From Brugia malayi (Eukaryota; Nematoda; Chromadorea; Rhabditida; Onchocercidae), in assembly GCF_000002995.4 (NCBI RefSeq), contig NW_025062475.1, positions 7,444,187-7,508,186 of the forward strand: DNA of 64,000 nucleotides, in the 5' to 3' direction. A program made the translations under genes and the position numbers. The notes beneath the pieces are model-generated. The model was given only the letters and a program-made list of their open reading frames with translations, did not search any database and was not told the origin of the DNA. Every line of letters begins with the position of its first letter. The stretch's first letter is position 1. This document shows positions 24,866 to 38,229 of the stretch, in pieces.

Positions 24866-26302
24866 ATGGCAAATCGAATCAAGACTCCAACGAATGTTAA
24901 ACTGCTCACCAATGTAGCAGTAGTCCGGATGAAAAAGTGCGGAAAACGATTCGAAATTGCATGTTACAAAAATAAAGTGATCAGCTGGAGGAATAAAACG
25001 TTCGTGAATTATTTCGTTAAAAAAACGGATGTGGTAGTCTTTGTGAGTACTTTGGTGAGCGAAGCTGTTCTCGAAAGGATGACGATGAAAGGAACAACTT
25101 GTTAAGGTCCATTACAGCGAATGTGTGACGTCGAGCACTCGCATGTTTTAACAAAGTAATGTAACATGTCAGAAGTAGTGTTTGCTAACATGTCATCTTC
25201 AATAATTTAATGAAATTTAATTTCAGCGAGAAAGACATCGATGAGGTGTTGCAGACAGAAACGGTATTTACTAATGTATCCAAAGGACAGGTTGCGAAAC
25301 GCGAAGAACTTAACACTGCTTTTGGTACAGACAACCAGTTCGAAATATGTAAAATCGTAAGTTATGTAGATATAAGTCTTTGCTTCTTTCAACATTCAAT
25401 TTTGGATCTTTTGCTGTTCTTGCAGTAGTATTTGCAACATCTCCTGCAAAATCATTGCATCGTTATGTAAATTTAAGCTTCTCTTCATTCCATATAAACC
25501 TGAAGTGCTACGTCGAAAATCTTTGGACATGAACAGTTGTTACTTTTTTTTTCAATTTCAGATTTTAGAGAAAGGTGATCTTCAAGTTTCGGAGAAGGAA
25601 CGCCTGGCTCAGTCTGATTCATCATTTAAAGAACTTGCTAATTTAATAGCGAACATGTGTGTGAATCCGGATACGAAACGTCCTTATTCTAGCAGTGTTA
25701 TTGAAAATGCTTTGCATCAAACACATTTGAGTCTGAAACCCAATCGTTCGGTAAAGCAACAAGTAAGGAAACCTTAGAAAGTTTTTAGGAACTACTTCGT
25801 TTGCTCAACTTCAGTGGTTTCGTTTGCTTGCCCCAACTTCCAGGCGCATAGTTTGATCTTTTCGAATTATAGTTACAATATTAAGGCCTTAGAAGTAATT
25901 CCCAAACTGCGTGAGTTAATGAAAATTGATCGAGCAGAGATGCGACTTCGAGTGTCGGTTGAAGCTAAAGAAGCTAAACGTATGCATGATCGACTAAAAG
26001 GGATGTTCACCGAAATTGAAGTTGAAGATTGGGAGCAAGGAAATCTTGAGATGGTAAAGCGTTCAGAATTCAGTTTTTCAAATTGCAGCACTTCTCTTTG
26101 CACAAGTCTTTTAAGTAGCAAGTTAATTTATAATAGTTATATTGTTTATACTGTTTCATAACTATCGCTTCAGGTTGGGCTGATTGATCCGGGCACATAT
26201 CGATTAGTGGAAGAGTTGCTTCAGAAGGAGACAAAAAAAGCAGGACGTTTAGAATTACTAACGCTTAAAGTTATTGGTGAAGGTGATGTAGAAATCTCCT
26301 GA
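24866..26302 (+). CDS. SBDS: SBDS ribosome maturation factor
   Basis: Five exons (24866-24999, 25227-25356, 25562-25762, 25886-26053, 26174-26302) give 253 residues, close to the 250 of human SBDS. The N-terminal FYSH domain reads [20 protein letters not shown], then [19 protein letters not shown] and [16 protein letters not shown]. The central helical domain includes [10 protein letters not shown]. The C-terminal domain runs [10 protein letters not shown]...GLIDPGTYR. With EFL1, SBDS removes eIF6 from late pre-60S subunits, which licenses subunit joining. The start is the first ATG after an acceptor-like TTTGTAG. The plus-strand kinesin-proximal neighbours are unrelated, and the gene is divergent from the zinc-finger gene. 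No missing element is seen. Confidence 0.96.
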
Positions 26303-26451
26303 CTCGCTATAAATCATTTCATAAATTTCGTGTCATGTCTTGTTTATAGTTCAGTTTCGAACACCCTGGATAAAAAACTTATGGTCTTTTCAGAGTTTTA
26401 ATTATTGGTTTGGATTGCTCAAAACAAGTTTGGCGAGATTTCTGTAACTTC

Positions 26452-26454
<3 letters not shown>

Positions 26455-26482
<28 letters not shown>
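26455..26482. repeat. Homopolymer T tract
   Basis: A run of about 28 T lies 150 bases downstream of the SBDS stop codon. It is a simple repeat. Confidence 0.9.
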
Positions 26483-29400
26483 GAGGACTTAATAATTTAT
26501 ATGGTTTGAAGTAAAGATTTTTTTTTAACATAACAGCACGTTTCGGAAGCTAAACATTGAGAGACCTACTTAATAAATAGAGGCAAACAATCTTCACTAA
26601 CTCATAATTGGTTATGGAAGTGAAGTAAACATAGATCTTGCAGTGTTATAGCTCCACTAGCAAGCTGAAAAAGAATTTGAAATTTAGCAAAAATCAGAAA
26701 ACCAAAAATGAAAAAAATAAATTCAATTTGAATTTGCTTAGCAGAATAAAATTCTAACACTTCACTGAATTTTTAATGGAATTGTACCAAATTTCAAATT
26801 TAAATCAAACGGGCTTTCTTCTACTTCGATGACATTACAGAGAGTTAGTAAAGTAACGAGTAACAAGTTAGCATTCTGATGAAATCAAAAGTATTTAATA
26901 GCTTTAATTCTTCAATGGTGATCCTTCTTAAGTTAAGTGCGCTTGTTTTTTATTTTTCAACTAGTTGGTCTTAAAATATTCTATTTCTTCAAGAAGTTAG
27001 CCTTTATTCCGCATATTTCAGCACTGAATATCAAATAGACTTGATACACCCAGAAAGAATAAACGTGAAAACATATTATTCACTGAATACAGCAAAAGTG
27101 AAAACTGTAGTTACAAATTAATGAGAAACAAAGTGTTCACTGGTGAGTACATTACTGATATCGGATTATTTTGTCTTTCATCCGTTTTGACGTCAAGATA
27201 GATTTCTGCATTTTGTGCATTTCAGTAATAATTTTAGTTCAATGTTTGGTGCTTTAAAAGTTTAATAATGATGTCACCCATTATAATATATATGGACGTA
27301 ATACTGTGCCCAGCAGTTACTAGTTCTTGTAAAAAAAAAAGTTTCTGGAGAACATTTATGGATAGAATTGAAATGAATACATCCGCCCAGAAAATATTGT
27401 ATCCCAAAGCTCTTAAAGGTGCTCGTTATCGAAAGCAAAATCTTCACGCAGTATAAGACCTGTTGGGCTAAACCAAATAAATAAAGGACAAATCAATGAA
27501 AAATCTGGTGACGAACATTGGGAAAGCAATGAAGGGAAATATGCGTGATATGACTGTTTAAGAAAGGAGTGAGTACACCATGGACAGATCCTCAAAATGA
27601 GAAATAAATTTACTGGTTTTATTACAAATCAGACAAAGAGAGTTATCACGGTTGAGTCGATGATCAGAAAGGTTATGCTCTCTAATGTGCTGGGGTAGCA
27701 TGTCTGGCCCTGTAACAACAGGATTCTTAATGCTTAGTTATTAGGGTCAAGTTAGCCAACTGTGGACGAAACTAAAAACGATGCAAGATGATGATTAAAA
27801 AGAAGTTTGACGGGTAATTGCATGCTAAAGTGGAGAGTTGGGCAACCAGGAAGAATTAAGGATTTTCAGAACTATTTTCAACAATACGCCTTAAGTATTT
27901 ACAAAACTTAATTAGAATGAAAAAGGTAATTCATCTATACCTGACACTTGAAGTCCTTAAATTTAATTAGATGTGAATTGGTTTCATTGTACAGAGCACT
28001 CCAAATTAAGTATGTATTTCATTAAGGAGATAAACTCATTTATTAAAATTCTGCATCCTATTTGTAATAAGGACTTTAAACCACTTGGCAGAAATCAATA
28101 TGAATGTAAACGTATGACCACGGATTGTTCTGCTAGCAGCTAAAACAATAATTCGATTTTGTTATTGATGGTACCTGCAGATAAGCTCCTCAATGTCTAT
28201 ATTGAAGGAAGACCTGAAGTACTATGAAATGATCTAGTAATGACTTCTTTCCACCTTATTTGTAACATTTTTTAGCATGAGCATGAATTTTTACAACTGG
28301 GAACTTTTCTAATATATTGAGTAAGAGGAAAATTAGCATAAATTTATTGACAAGTTTTATTAGCGACTGCAGTGTTGATAAAAGCTTTCTGTGTTTGCAA
28401 AATGTGTACTTGAAGTAATTCTCAGTGAAAACGTTAATTGAAAGCGTGACCTCAACAGTCTATGAGTTGAGCTGCAAGTTAATAAATTTAATTGAGACTG
28501 TCATAACGAAGACTGACGAAGCATTTCTGATGATCATTTATGAGGAAGAAAACTTCCCGAAGATGCACTGTCCATGCAATATGCTTCTCTCAGATACGGG
28601 ATTACATAAGTTGTTAGCATTTACTAATTGTGCTGAATCTTAGAATGTAACTGAGTCAGACAAACCTGGGTAAAAGGTCCACTAATTTACAACAGAAATC
28701 TGCAAAGGCTAAAACTACTGGTCGTGACAAGGATTATTATTTAACAAAAATTATCTTTTTGATTTTAATATTATTCAAAATAAAAAAGAGAATATTCCTG
28801 AATAATATTGAATTAAATAATATTGGTTCTTTCTTTTGATATTAGTTTTCTCAAGAAAACCAACCAGAACAATGAAATACTAGCACTATAAAATTAGACT
28901 GCAGAAAGTAGAATTCAAGCTTTTATTAATTATTGTGTCTGATGTGTCAGTTTAATAATGTGGCAACTATGACAACTATAGAATTCTAGATATTTATTTC
29001 ATTTGTTGACATCAAAAGTAAACAGTTACAGCAACTGTAGCAGGACAAGACTAAGCAATGTTTACTAGTGCATGAAGAAAGTGCACCATAAGTAAAAACT
29101 GTCAAAAATCAAGATTTTAAAGTAAATATTCAAAAAAGCTTTCAGAAGAACATTATGCATTAAATGTGGTAGCAGGTAGCAGTACAGGTATGTAACGGAC
29201 AAGTCCATTCCATTTTTAATCTACTTCGAGTATTTGAATACTCAGCAAATATTGACAATTGTGTCTTGCATGGTACTTGGTTCGAAATGTCCGTAATTTT
29301 TTGAGAAAAAAAGAAAGGGAATGAGAGAGAGGGAGCAAGAAAGAAAGAAAAACATGAGCAAATTTTTTTAGACTAATGGAACTATTAAATTGTCGTTTCT

Positions 29401-29674
29401 TCAACAAATTATCCAAAAGCTGATCTTAATCTTTCACTTTGAGAGTTACAGTTAAGATTGCTATAGTACTCTCAGTATGGAATTGTGCTTGTTTTAAAAA
29501 TTATGATTTAAAATATTCATCTTGAGATCAGCCTCCGAAATGTAATTAGGAAGAACTAGAGAACTTAAGAAAAGTTTATATATTTAGTGAGCAATCGATG
29601 TGACAATGTCATTTAATCGTATTCCTGCTGTAACATCTTTACTTTATTTCTGCTATAATATCTTTACCCTTTAC

Positions 29675-29676
29675 AG
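29675..29676 (+). promoter_or_regulatory. Probable trans-splice acceptor of the GST gene
   Basis: TACCCTTTACAG ends one base before the ATG of the signal-peptide exon at 29678. No coding exon is visible upstream, so a spliced leader would be added here. Confidence 0.55.
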
Positions 29677-29677
29677 A

Positions 29678-32083
29678 ATGTTATGGATTCGGAAACTGAA
29701 AGTAGCCCTTTTTTCAGTCCAATTAATCATTCTTTGCAGTTATGAAACAATGGGACAGGTAGGAATTTGAACATGCAAGTTATAGTTTTATTAAATTACC
29801 GAGATTTTCCTTCGATGCCCCTCATATTAACTTGATCAGAAATTCCTGGAATTCTTAGTTGTATTTCTCGAGAAATGAAAGAAGTGATGAAAGAGGTACA
29901 TGCTACCAAATAGGTAGGTTTTTCTCTCACATCCTCCATATATATTTTAGGTGATTGATATTTCAGTAATCATGAAATCATGTTTATAGATAAATGAAAC
30001 TTTCAACAATGAATCGTTGTCTATGCTATCAATAATGGATGAAGTATTTCCGAATGTTCCTAATAGAAATCAGCGAAGATTCGCCAATACGACAGTCTTA
30101 CGAAAGGGCATCATCAAAAATAGAACCTGGTCGGAAGGTGTTGCACAATTACTACCGAGAAGTATTAATATCCGAGGCCTTAATTCACTTGCTCTACACC
30201 GAGGTTTGTCCATTTTTAGACTTCTAAATCGCATAGAGATAGATTTCTCATCACCATATTGGCTATTGGTTAATGCGTTTAAGAACTTTTATGTCAAAAA
30301 TTTGATTACAGATTCACCGGAACCGTATTCCGGACTTGGAACTATTCGTTTATATAGTATGCGCTTTTGTCCATATGCTGAACGAGCTATAATTTATTTG
30401 GCCAGGAAACGTTTACCGTTAGTTTTATTTTAAATTCAAAAATTCAAAATAAATGAATAGTTTCAAAAGATAAAAGAGATGTACTTCTATGACATGGCGA
30501 TTATAGGATGTGGGATATATTCGTTTTATAAAACTTTTTTAAGATTAGATAATAAGTGTGCTACATCAAGAAGTCATTTTAACCATTGCTATTATTTTGT
30601 GTAATGAATATTTTCCGAATTGCTTTAGAGTGGAAATAACAAACATCAATCCAGAAAATGTACCGAAATGGTTTCTGAATAAAAGTCCACTCGGTCGAGT
30701 GCCGACTTTTGAAATGAATGGCATCGTTTGTTACTTTTTTATTTTGTATTCATTTAAATTTACTTGTAATTTATATGGCTTTTTTACCAAACTATACAAT
30801 CATTTTAGAATTACAACCTTTATTCAATTTAACTTTGTTACATGCAAATAATTAAGCTATGACGATTGTATCTATTAGACAATAAATTACAGACTATCTA
30901 TGAATCGTCAGTGATCGCCGAATACCTTGATGAAATATTTCCAGAAACAGCTATTCTTCCACGCCATCCAGTTGCCAAAGCAAATCAGAAAATTCTTGTT
31001 GAAAGGATGTCACCGGTTTTCTTCTTAAATTATCACACAATTTGACAGCGCATTTTTCATTGTCCGTTAGATTAGACAAAACTGCTTGTACATAATTAAT
31101 TGTTGGAAGTGAACATTATCCGGTAGCTTAGTGTAACCCTTTCTCCCTTTATAATAATACATTTAGCTCATTTCCACAATGTTCAAAATCTTACATCCCA
31201 ATAACGTTACCGTTCAACAAGACGTCGATAAGTCATTGCATAATGCTCTCCGGAATGCCGAAGTTCTGTTAACGGATGATTTCTATGGAGGTTGACAACT
31301 TTTCACTAAGTTACCGTCAAAGAGATAATTCATTTCACGGAATTCAAATTAAATGCACTTTTTTAATAATGGAGAACAAATAATAAATACATTTTATGAA
31401 CTAAACTAATTAATTATACAATTTGAATATATACAGGGTAATTTTTCAGGAAAAATATTAGGCTTTGCTGATATAATGATGTGGCCATTTCTGGAAAGAC
31501 TACAACTTGTGACAGTTAATCCTTATACAGAATTTAGGTGCTGTTAATGGAAATTGAAAAATACAGAATTAGAGCTTTATTCTTTTCAAAATTTGGAATT
31601 CTCTAAGATGGATATATTTTCACTAAAAAAAATTTCAAAATTCATAACTTTCATAAGAAACTCTTTGTTATTTTAGAATATTTAAGCAAGAAATATTTCA
31701 GAGATTTTTTAAATAGATATTTAGATATTTCAGATATTTCCCAGGTTTTTACTATCCGAAAATAAGTGCATATATGGCCCGTATGCAAAGGCAGCCAGAG
31801 GTATAACTAGCCTACTAATAAATTGAAAGAGCATGATAAGCAAACAAGTATAATTTATTTCGCTTTTCATTTAAGTAAAAAGCTCTGTTTAAAATTGTAG
31901 GAGTAAAAGCGAATCAAAGTGTTACGTTTTTAATTTGCTCAGCCTCCATGCTAATATTATATTATAAATACTTCGATTTTGAAGATATTATTTGCTCAAC
32001 GCCCAATTGAACAGCATGCAGCGTACGTGAACAGCTTTTTGACGGGCCATCCGAATTACGATATTGGTATCAATCAGTCATAA
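29678..32083 (+). CDS. Omega-class glutathione S-transferase with signal peptide
   Basis: Nine exons (29678-29758, 29990-30203, 30312-30417, 30629-30725, 30893-31015, 31167-31290, 31450-31537, 31734-31800, 31985-32083) join in phase to 332 residues. Residues 1-26 form a signal peptide (core [14 protein letters not shown]). Residues 27-100 are an extension of unknown function. The GST begins near [17 protein letters not shown], with the omega-class catalytic cysteine at about residue 118. The cis-proline region GRVPTF, then [12 protein letters not shown], complete the thioredoxin-like glutathione site. The helical domain includes [15 protein letters not shown]. Omega GSTs catalyse thioltransferase and dehydroascorbate reactions. 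Filarial worms are known to have stress-responsive omega GSTs. Secretion or ER entry is inferred from the signal peptide. A shorter form starting at an internal Met is possible. Confidence 0.9.
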
Positions 32084-35000
32084 CACTCCAGTTCCATCAA
32101 ATCATGATTTTGGATTTTTTTGTACCAGATTCCAGTACTTTTTTTTCAAATGATCATTTTGATAAAGTTATATCACTCTTAAAAACTCGACATTTTGGCT
32201 GAAATTAATTAAAATTAGAGAAAAATTATCGATGATATGATTGCAAATATGCTGTATATTCCTCAAGTAATTAGCCAACGTAAGTGATTTAAACTAATTG
32301 AAACGAGAAATTAACACTAATACATGTGCTTGCTAGTTGCACAATTTAACCAAGGAAATGTCAGTTTCTCATTATGAGCTTTACAGCTGGAAATAGCTTT
32401 AAGATTCTTTTGAGAATGTTTGCAATTTAAAATGCCTGCTACTTGAGTGTGAAAGAAATTTGATTCTCGACTTGTTGTTTTCAAAATTTCTATAAGCTTA
32501 AAATTTATTTGACATTTCCCATCACCACGGCAATGTTTTCATCGCCTTCCTACTCCGGATCTTCAATTTGCTCTCGAATATTCGGCTCTGCATTAAGATG
32601 AAAGACTTAATTGATATCATAAATAATAATGTAAGTGCCAAATACATGAACAATGCGCATTGAGCCGTTAATATTGCAACAAACGCATCACATTTTAATG
32701 AACTAATTAAAATTTTCTTTCTTCTCTTTGGCTTTCCGTTAATATAATTTAAGTATAATCAATTTTTTACAACGCTTCTCATTAAAGACTCAAATAAGCA
32801 GTAAGTCTTAATTATCAATCAGAGAAGTGAGTGCAGCAAAAACCTGACCACTTCTCTCACTTTGTTATATTCCTGCAGCAAATTATATTGCATCCTAGGT
32901 ACGAATCAAATATTTCGTTTATATCGTTTAGATGACTGATTATTGGTTTGTGTATTTGATGATCAGGTAGAAACTCACAATCGATAGAAATATAAAAAAA
33001 CAGGTACAAAAGGTAATTACTGACGCAGTAAAAATTGATTGATAATATATGATTTTTGTCGAGCTTTGTTAACTGTTTTCGTTAATACGAAACAGTCGTT
33101 ATCGTGGTACTCTTTATTACTAAGAAGATTGGTTTGATTGGTGCAAATTGTTTCTGAAACAGGGGATTTGAGATCGGATTGAAAGCAATCATCGAGAATT
33201 CCAGTGGCATCTCATCTATTGTTCTGTCAAATTTTGCATTCTTTAGTGGAAAATTTTATCGAATTAACAGCTTCTTGTTTATTTTGTAATGATAGGATAA
33301 AAGAAGGCAGTTCAGAAATTGTGTCAAACACTCTCTCCAATTGCCAGCCATGTTCATAATTTAATTTTGAGAACCACAAGTGTTACAAGTAAAAGACACT
33401 ATTCCTATTTTAAGGATCTATCCAAAATATAATATTTCAGTGTGGGCCATTTAAACTGGAGGAAACATTAGAAGAATGTGCTTTTATTCTTTAATGCGAG
33501 TGAACTGAAAACAGAAAAGTTTGGTCTTTTTGACTTTAATTTTTTAAATTCATTTCAAATTTTATTTCAATGAGTTTCAACTGAACAATTTTCCCTTACA
33601 GTTTACACAGAGAGAGAGAGATGTCAGTTCATTTCATTAGTATTAGCAATGGATGAGCGTATATTTGAATGAGTGGTAATGACATGTGATTTGTTAACGA
33701 AGTGTAGTTAATAGTTGGTTGACTCTAGCAGAATCAGTGTAAAAGAGGCATCTTCAATTTGCTTTCAAATTGTTTGATATTTTGAATTATTCGTTTATTT
33801 AACCATTGTAAATGATATCAATCTTTCCTGTTTTGAATTCCTATTTAACATTGACTTTTGACCTCTACTTATAATCAGTTCAAAGAACTCATAGATCTGA
33901 AACCCACACAACATGATTTTTGTATCGCGTCCTGAAAAATGAAGCAATGCACTAAATTTTCTAAACATTCATCTACAGTAACTTAATAACTTTCTCGCCC
34001 TTAATAATATATAATTAACCAACTCAGTGTCTAGTTTTGAAAGGAAACGCAAATATTTTTACCGGTTTGTTGAGCTAAAGTATTATGAAATGACTGAAAT
34101 TGATTAAACCATGGATTATAATGTGTTTCCATTTTGATTTAACTAATCAAAATATTTTTTGCTTCGTATGATAATTTACGTATACAGTTGTCCAAACTTT
34201 TCTCACGTACGTGTTTATATTGCTGGCGAACTTGCTGAGTTACACTAAATTGTGTTAGTTTATTGATTTGATTTAAATATGACTTTCGCTTAATGTGCTT
34301 TGCAGCAAACGTTTCATTTTTTTTTTTTTTTTTGGAAAGAAGCTGAATTCAAGAGGGAGAAGTCACGTGAAACTTCTTCATATATGAGAAACTTCAATCG
34401 GTGAAATTCTGACTCGCAAATTCTTCTTTATCTATGAAAACTTGTTGAAATTTTGAATTGTCGGGAAGTTGTCTTTGAGACTGCATTAGCTCATAAAAAA
34501 TGGAAAACGATGTGTTTTTTTAGTGTAACAAGTGGAAAGGGAATACTTGCTCGCCTGCAGCGCTATGTTTTCCAAATTTCGAGATCGGCCTGCTGCTGCT
34601 GCTGTCTATTTCACCTGACATAAGAGTCGTTTCTCTTCACTTCCAAAATTTTTTCTTTTTTCAAAAAACACTTCACGTAAACATCATATTTTCCTTTTCT
34701 CTTAAAGAATGCAATTTGTAACTTTATCCCGACTGCTTTCACTGCATAACGAGTATAAAGCATTTTGTCTCCAGCAGTTGTTTTCAAATACTTCCGTGAA
34801 TTTGTTAACCTTTCCGTCATCTGTCACTAACATTTCCACCACATATTTCAGCCTGATAGCTTTCCTGAGACCATTACTAGGCACAAAGATGTTGCACAAA
34901 GGAGATTATCGATCGAATGGTGTAAAGGTAACCAATTTTTCCAGAAGAAACTGAATCTAGTTTGTCGGACAAGAATCATTCTTACTATACACATGGATAA

Positions 35001-35347
35001 CCTATATAGTTTCAAGTCGTCCCTACAGTGATCGTATCTATACGTAATCGTAATGATATTGTATATCGAATGCTACAAGATGCAGTAGTTTGGCAGGTCG
35101 GTGGTACATACTTAATAACGCTTTTAATACCGAATTTTCTTGCTTGGAGGTAAAATTTGTTAAATCTTCTTCGATTCAGACGCTTCTCACGTTTTTTGGT
35201 AAACTGCTGATATCATTTAAAAGGTTTTTTGTGGAATAATTTCTCGCGACTAATTTCATATTAATATACTGACGTTATGTCATGATATTTATCTACGTCA
35301 CTTAAAGCACTCTATCGCTCTTTTGATCTTCTTTTTTTGACCAGTTC
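32084..35347. other. Intergenic, GST to small HSP
   Basis: About 3.3 kb is mostly AT-rich without recognised genes. Near 34,611-34,954 three overlapping open frames occur on both strands, next to a short CTG run at about 34,592. One plus-strand frame ends at a good donor (AAAG|GTAACC, 34928) in phase with the small-HSP exon, so a far-upstream first exon of that gene cannot be excluded. There is AG-repeat sequence at about 33,609. Confidence 0.4.
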
Positions 35348-35349
35348 AG
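35348..35349 (+). promoter_or_regulatory. Splice acceptor before the small-HSP start, probably trans
   Basis: CTTTTTTTGACCAGTTCAG ends at 35349, 30 bases upstream of the first ATG and in frame with it. It fits a spliced-leader acceptor. A cis junction from an upstream exon (donor at 34928) is the alternative. Confidence 0.45.
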
Positions 35350-35379
35350 GTATTACAACGTCACATCAATTCCCCAACA

Positions 35380-36722
35380 ATGGCAGTGCTACAGAAATCT
35401 CAATCATTTCCAGAAACATCGAAAGATATAACCGAAAACCTGAAAATATCACTTCCCGATTTTGTCATCCCAATTAAACATTACCCGCCAATGTGAGCCA
35501 TATCTTGCATATTTTAAATTCCTTCACGACTGACTTTTATCGTAACTACTTCTTCCCATAATCGATTCATTTCATGTTTTTAGCATAATTCCAACTTCAT
35601 TCTTTGTTGAGCTACCATTACAGTACTGTGAAGAGCAATAATAATAATTGTAATACATCCTTCGAAGCATTCGTTTGGGATTGGCCATTCAGTGAGGATC
35701 GTATGGCTAAAGGATTTCTTTCCAGCGAAAAATTCTTTGTTTGTTTACCTTTCAATCAAGGTGGCACTGGGGAATCCAAAGGAACGGTAAGTCTACTTTT
35801 TTTTCCCAGGAATTTCGAAATAAAGACTCACCAATTTTTTTACGACTCTAGAAATATAATATAATATAATATAACTAAAAATATAACATAATATAATTAG
35901 AAACATAATTGAATGAACAGTGGATGATTGCATGTTTAAAACCCATCTAAATTTGAATTACATCTTAGCCAAATTAATTATATCTTGAAATAACTACATT
36001 TTGATCTTCCAAGAAGCATATAAAATATAAATCTTTACACTTTCGTCTTGTTAGTAGAAAACAGATGACAACAGCTGCAATCTGGTTGATTTCTCGAAAA
36101 AAGTTAGCAACGTACGACTTTCAGCTGAAAAAGTTTGAAAGGATCTCGGAATCGAACTTTAGTTGCATTATTGGACTTTGCAATAATAAATTGTTTGGGA
36201 CTTGCTTTTGGCGACTTGAGATCGAAATTTTAAGAAACCTCAATATGCTTGTACTCAATGCCTCAAGGTGATTTCGACTTCTTAAATTTTACTTATAAAG
36301 CTTTTCTTCAATAAATGAAGATCAAATTTTAAAGAATGATGAGAAGTCAAAACATTTCTAATCAAAAAAAGCTCCGTTAAAAAATTTGAATTTGTATTTG
36401 CTGCAAATCTTTTTCATTTTAAAAAACATGACAAAAATATGAAAAAAAAGTTAAAATACAAACTTCAATTAATTCAAGTGATTTTGTACATTCTGCTAGA
36501 TAATAAGTATATTTTAGAGATATATCACGACCAGGAGAAACAGTGAAACGTTTGAAACGTGTTCGTAAAGTATACAAACTGCCCCAACATTGTGACATAT
36601 CAACACTTACAACAGCAAGTTACGATTGGGCAGTTATAATTCAAGCAAATCGAAGAGATGATAAATTTTCTGGAAAGAATCATTCTAAAATATTGCGGCG
36701 ATGCGCTACGCTTAATAATTAA
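35380..36722 (+). CDS. Divergent small heat-shock (alpha-crystallin domain) protein
   Basis: Four exons (35380-35492, 35624-35786, 36065-36267, 36518-36722) give 227 residues. The N-terminal half is low-complexity, with a KSNNNNCN run encoded by AAT repeats, then FEAFVWDWPFSEDRMAKGF. The C-terminal half resembles an alpha-crystallin domain. It has LEIEILRNLNMLVLNASR as a strand pair, a basic loop GETVKRLKRVRKV, then YKLPQHCDISTLTTASYDW and AVIIQAN, matching the usual Y.LP..VD...(T/S).L...G.L.V pattern. Such proteins hold unfolding clients without ATP. The usual C-terminal I-X-I motif is not obvious, so oligomerisation may differ. Exon 2 could start 12 nt earlier (35612) in the same frame. The assignment rests on pattern only. 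Confidence 0.62.
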
Positions 36723-38229
36723 ACTGTCAAAATAATATTAAATACAGAGATGGCTACTATGACACCTTTTTTGTAAAACAACAAAAGCGTTCAGTGCAAT
36801 CTATTAAAAATTGTATCTTCAAACATTTTCTTATATACATAAATCTCAGGAGATTCTACAATTTGACGCAATATTATGGAGAATGTTTGACAAGAACAAT
36901 TTGCTTTTTGTTTAAATTCAATATTCCATACTTTGTTGTTCCAGTTTGAAAAAAAAGTATTAGACATCCAATAAAAAAATTGCTTTTGGCTTATCTTTAT
37001 AATGGCCTCCTTGCAGGAGACAAATTTATTTGCAGCATATTAGTCTAATTCTATAATGAATGTTGGTAAATAATTAATAAAGTTACAACTAAAGTATTTT
37101 GCTGAAATATATACTAGCATGAAAATTTTGTTTATCTTTCCAGCAATCAAAGAAATCATTTCCAAAAAAGATTCGCAATTTTTGTTGTTGCACAAGATTA
37201 GTTAATTATACGTATGAAATACGTAATGAAATTGCACTTAGGCTTATCATACCTTCTTTTTTTCTTAATTATTCTTAGTTTTATAAATATTATATTTACA
37301 TACATATACTATACTAAATGATGTCATACTTCTTCATCCTTCTTTTCAAATTCTTTTTTCATTTCTCTTTCTTCAATAATTTTTATGACTTTCATTTTTT
37401 AAAAGACATCAGTTATGGAGCTTCTGTTATTATAAAAGACCAGTTTCTACTTATAAGGAATGCAAGTAAAGGAATTAAAACTTAAATTGAACTTAAGCAT
37501 ATAAATAAGCAATGATTCTGGAAATTTGCACATAAATTCCCTATGTTGTTTTGAAAGTTTTTGAATGGTCTTTGAATAATTTTTGAATAGTTCCGATCAA
37601 TAAATTTTTACGACAGTTGACAAATTATTTTGTTCCATTGTTAGGTTTGGAATTCATCAGCTTGAGACTAATATGGTTGTCCCAACAATGTTTTATATTA
37701 ATCAGCGAGAACTACTTACAGACTTGGAATGGGAAGGAATTAGTTGAAGTGGAAAAAAAATTCTGAAAAAGAATTCTCCTTACTGCTGCAAAGGGCTTTG
37801 TAATTTCCTGGTCGGAAATGAAGACTTACTAGGTATTAGAAAGTTAAAGGATTAAAATTCAGAGGTCACTGCGATGGCGTACGTTATTCTGTACAGAAGC
37901 GTTAAAGATGAACTGTCGTGTCGAATAAGAAAACAGAGTCTTAAGGTTAAATTCAATTAAATTAATAAACACTATTTTTAATCATGCATGGATATTGAGC
38001 AACGACATCCAAATGATGAAAATGACCACTTTCTAACACATCGATTTCCGATAAATTTGTATGGGAGGGCAAAATGATATGAATCGTTGGCTAAAGCCTT
38101 ATGTACCCAGCCATCTGATAATTTTGATACACTGACTAATTTTGATCTTCTCAATCACTAAACAACGAGTGATATAATCAATAATTATTTTCCACTGAAG
38201 AAATTGTTGAATAACCCAAATAAAATTAA
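36723..38229. other. Convergent intergenic, small HSP (+) and ion channel (-)
   Basis: About 1.5 kb lies between the 3' ends of two convergent genes. It is AT-rich, and no exon or RNA gene is recognised. Confidence 0.55.

Larger units (their letters stand above)
26303..29677. other. Intergenic, SBDS to GST
   Basis: About 3.4 kb has no supportable gene. A T28 tract lies at 26455-26482. Open frames at 27268-27456 and 28425-28643 (+) lack domains and splice context. The second (about 72 codons, starting KTLIESVTSTVYELSCK) has reasonable amino-acid composition but no family match I recognise. Confidence 0.45.
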
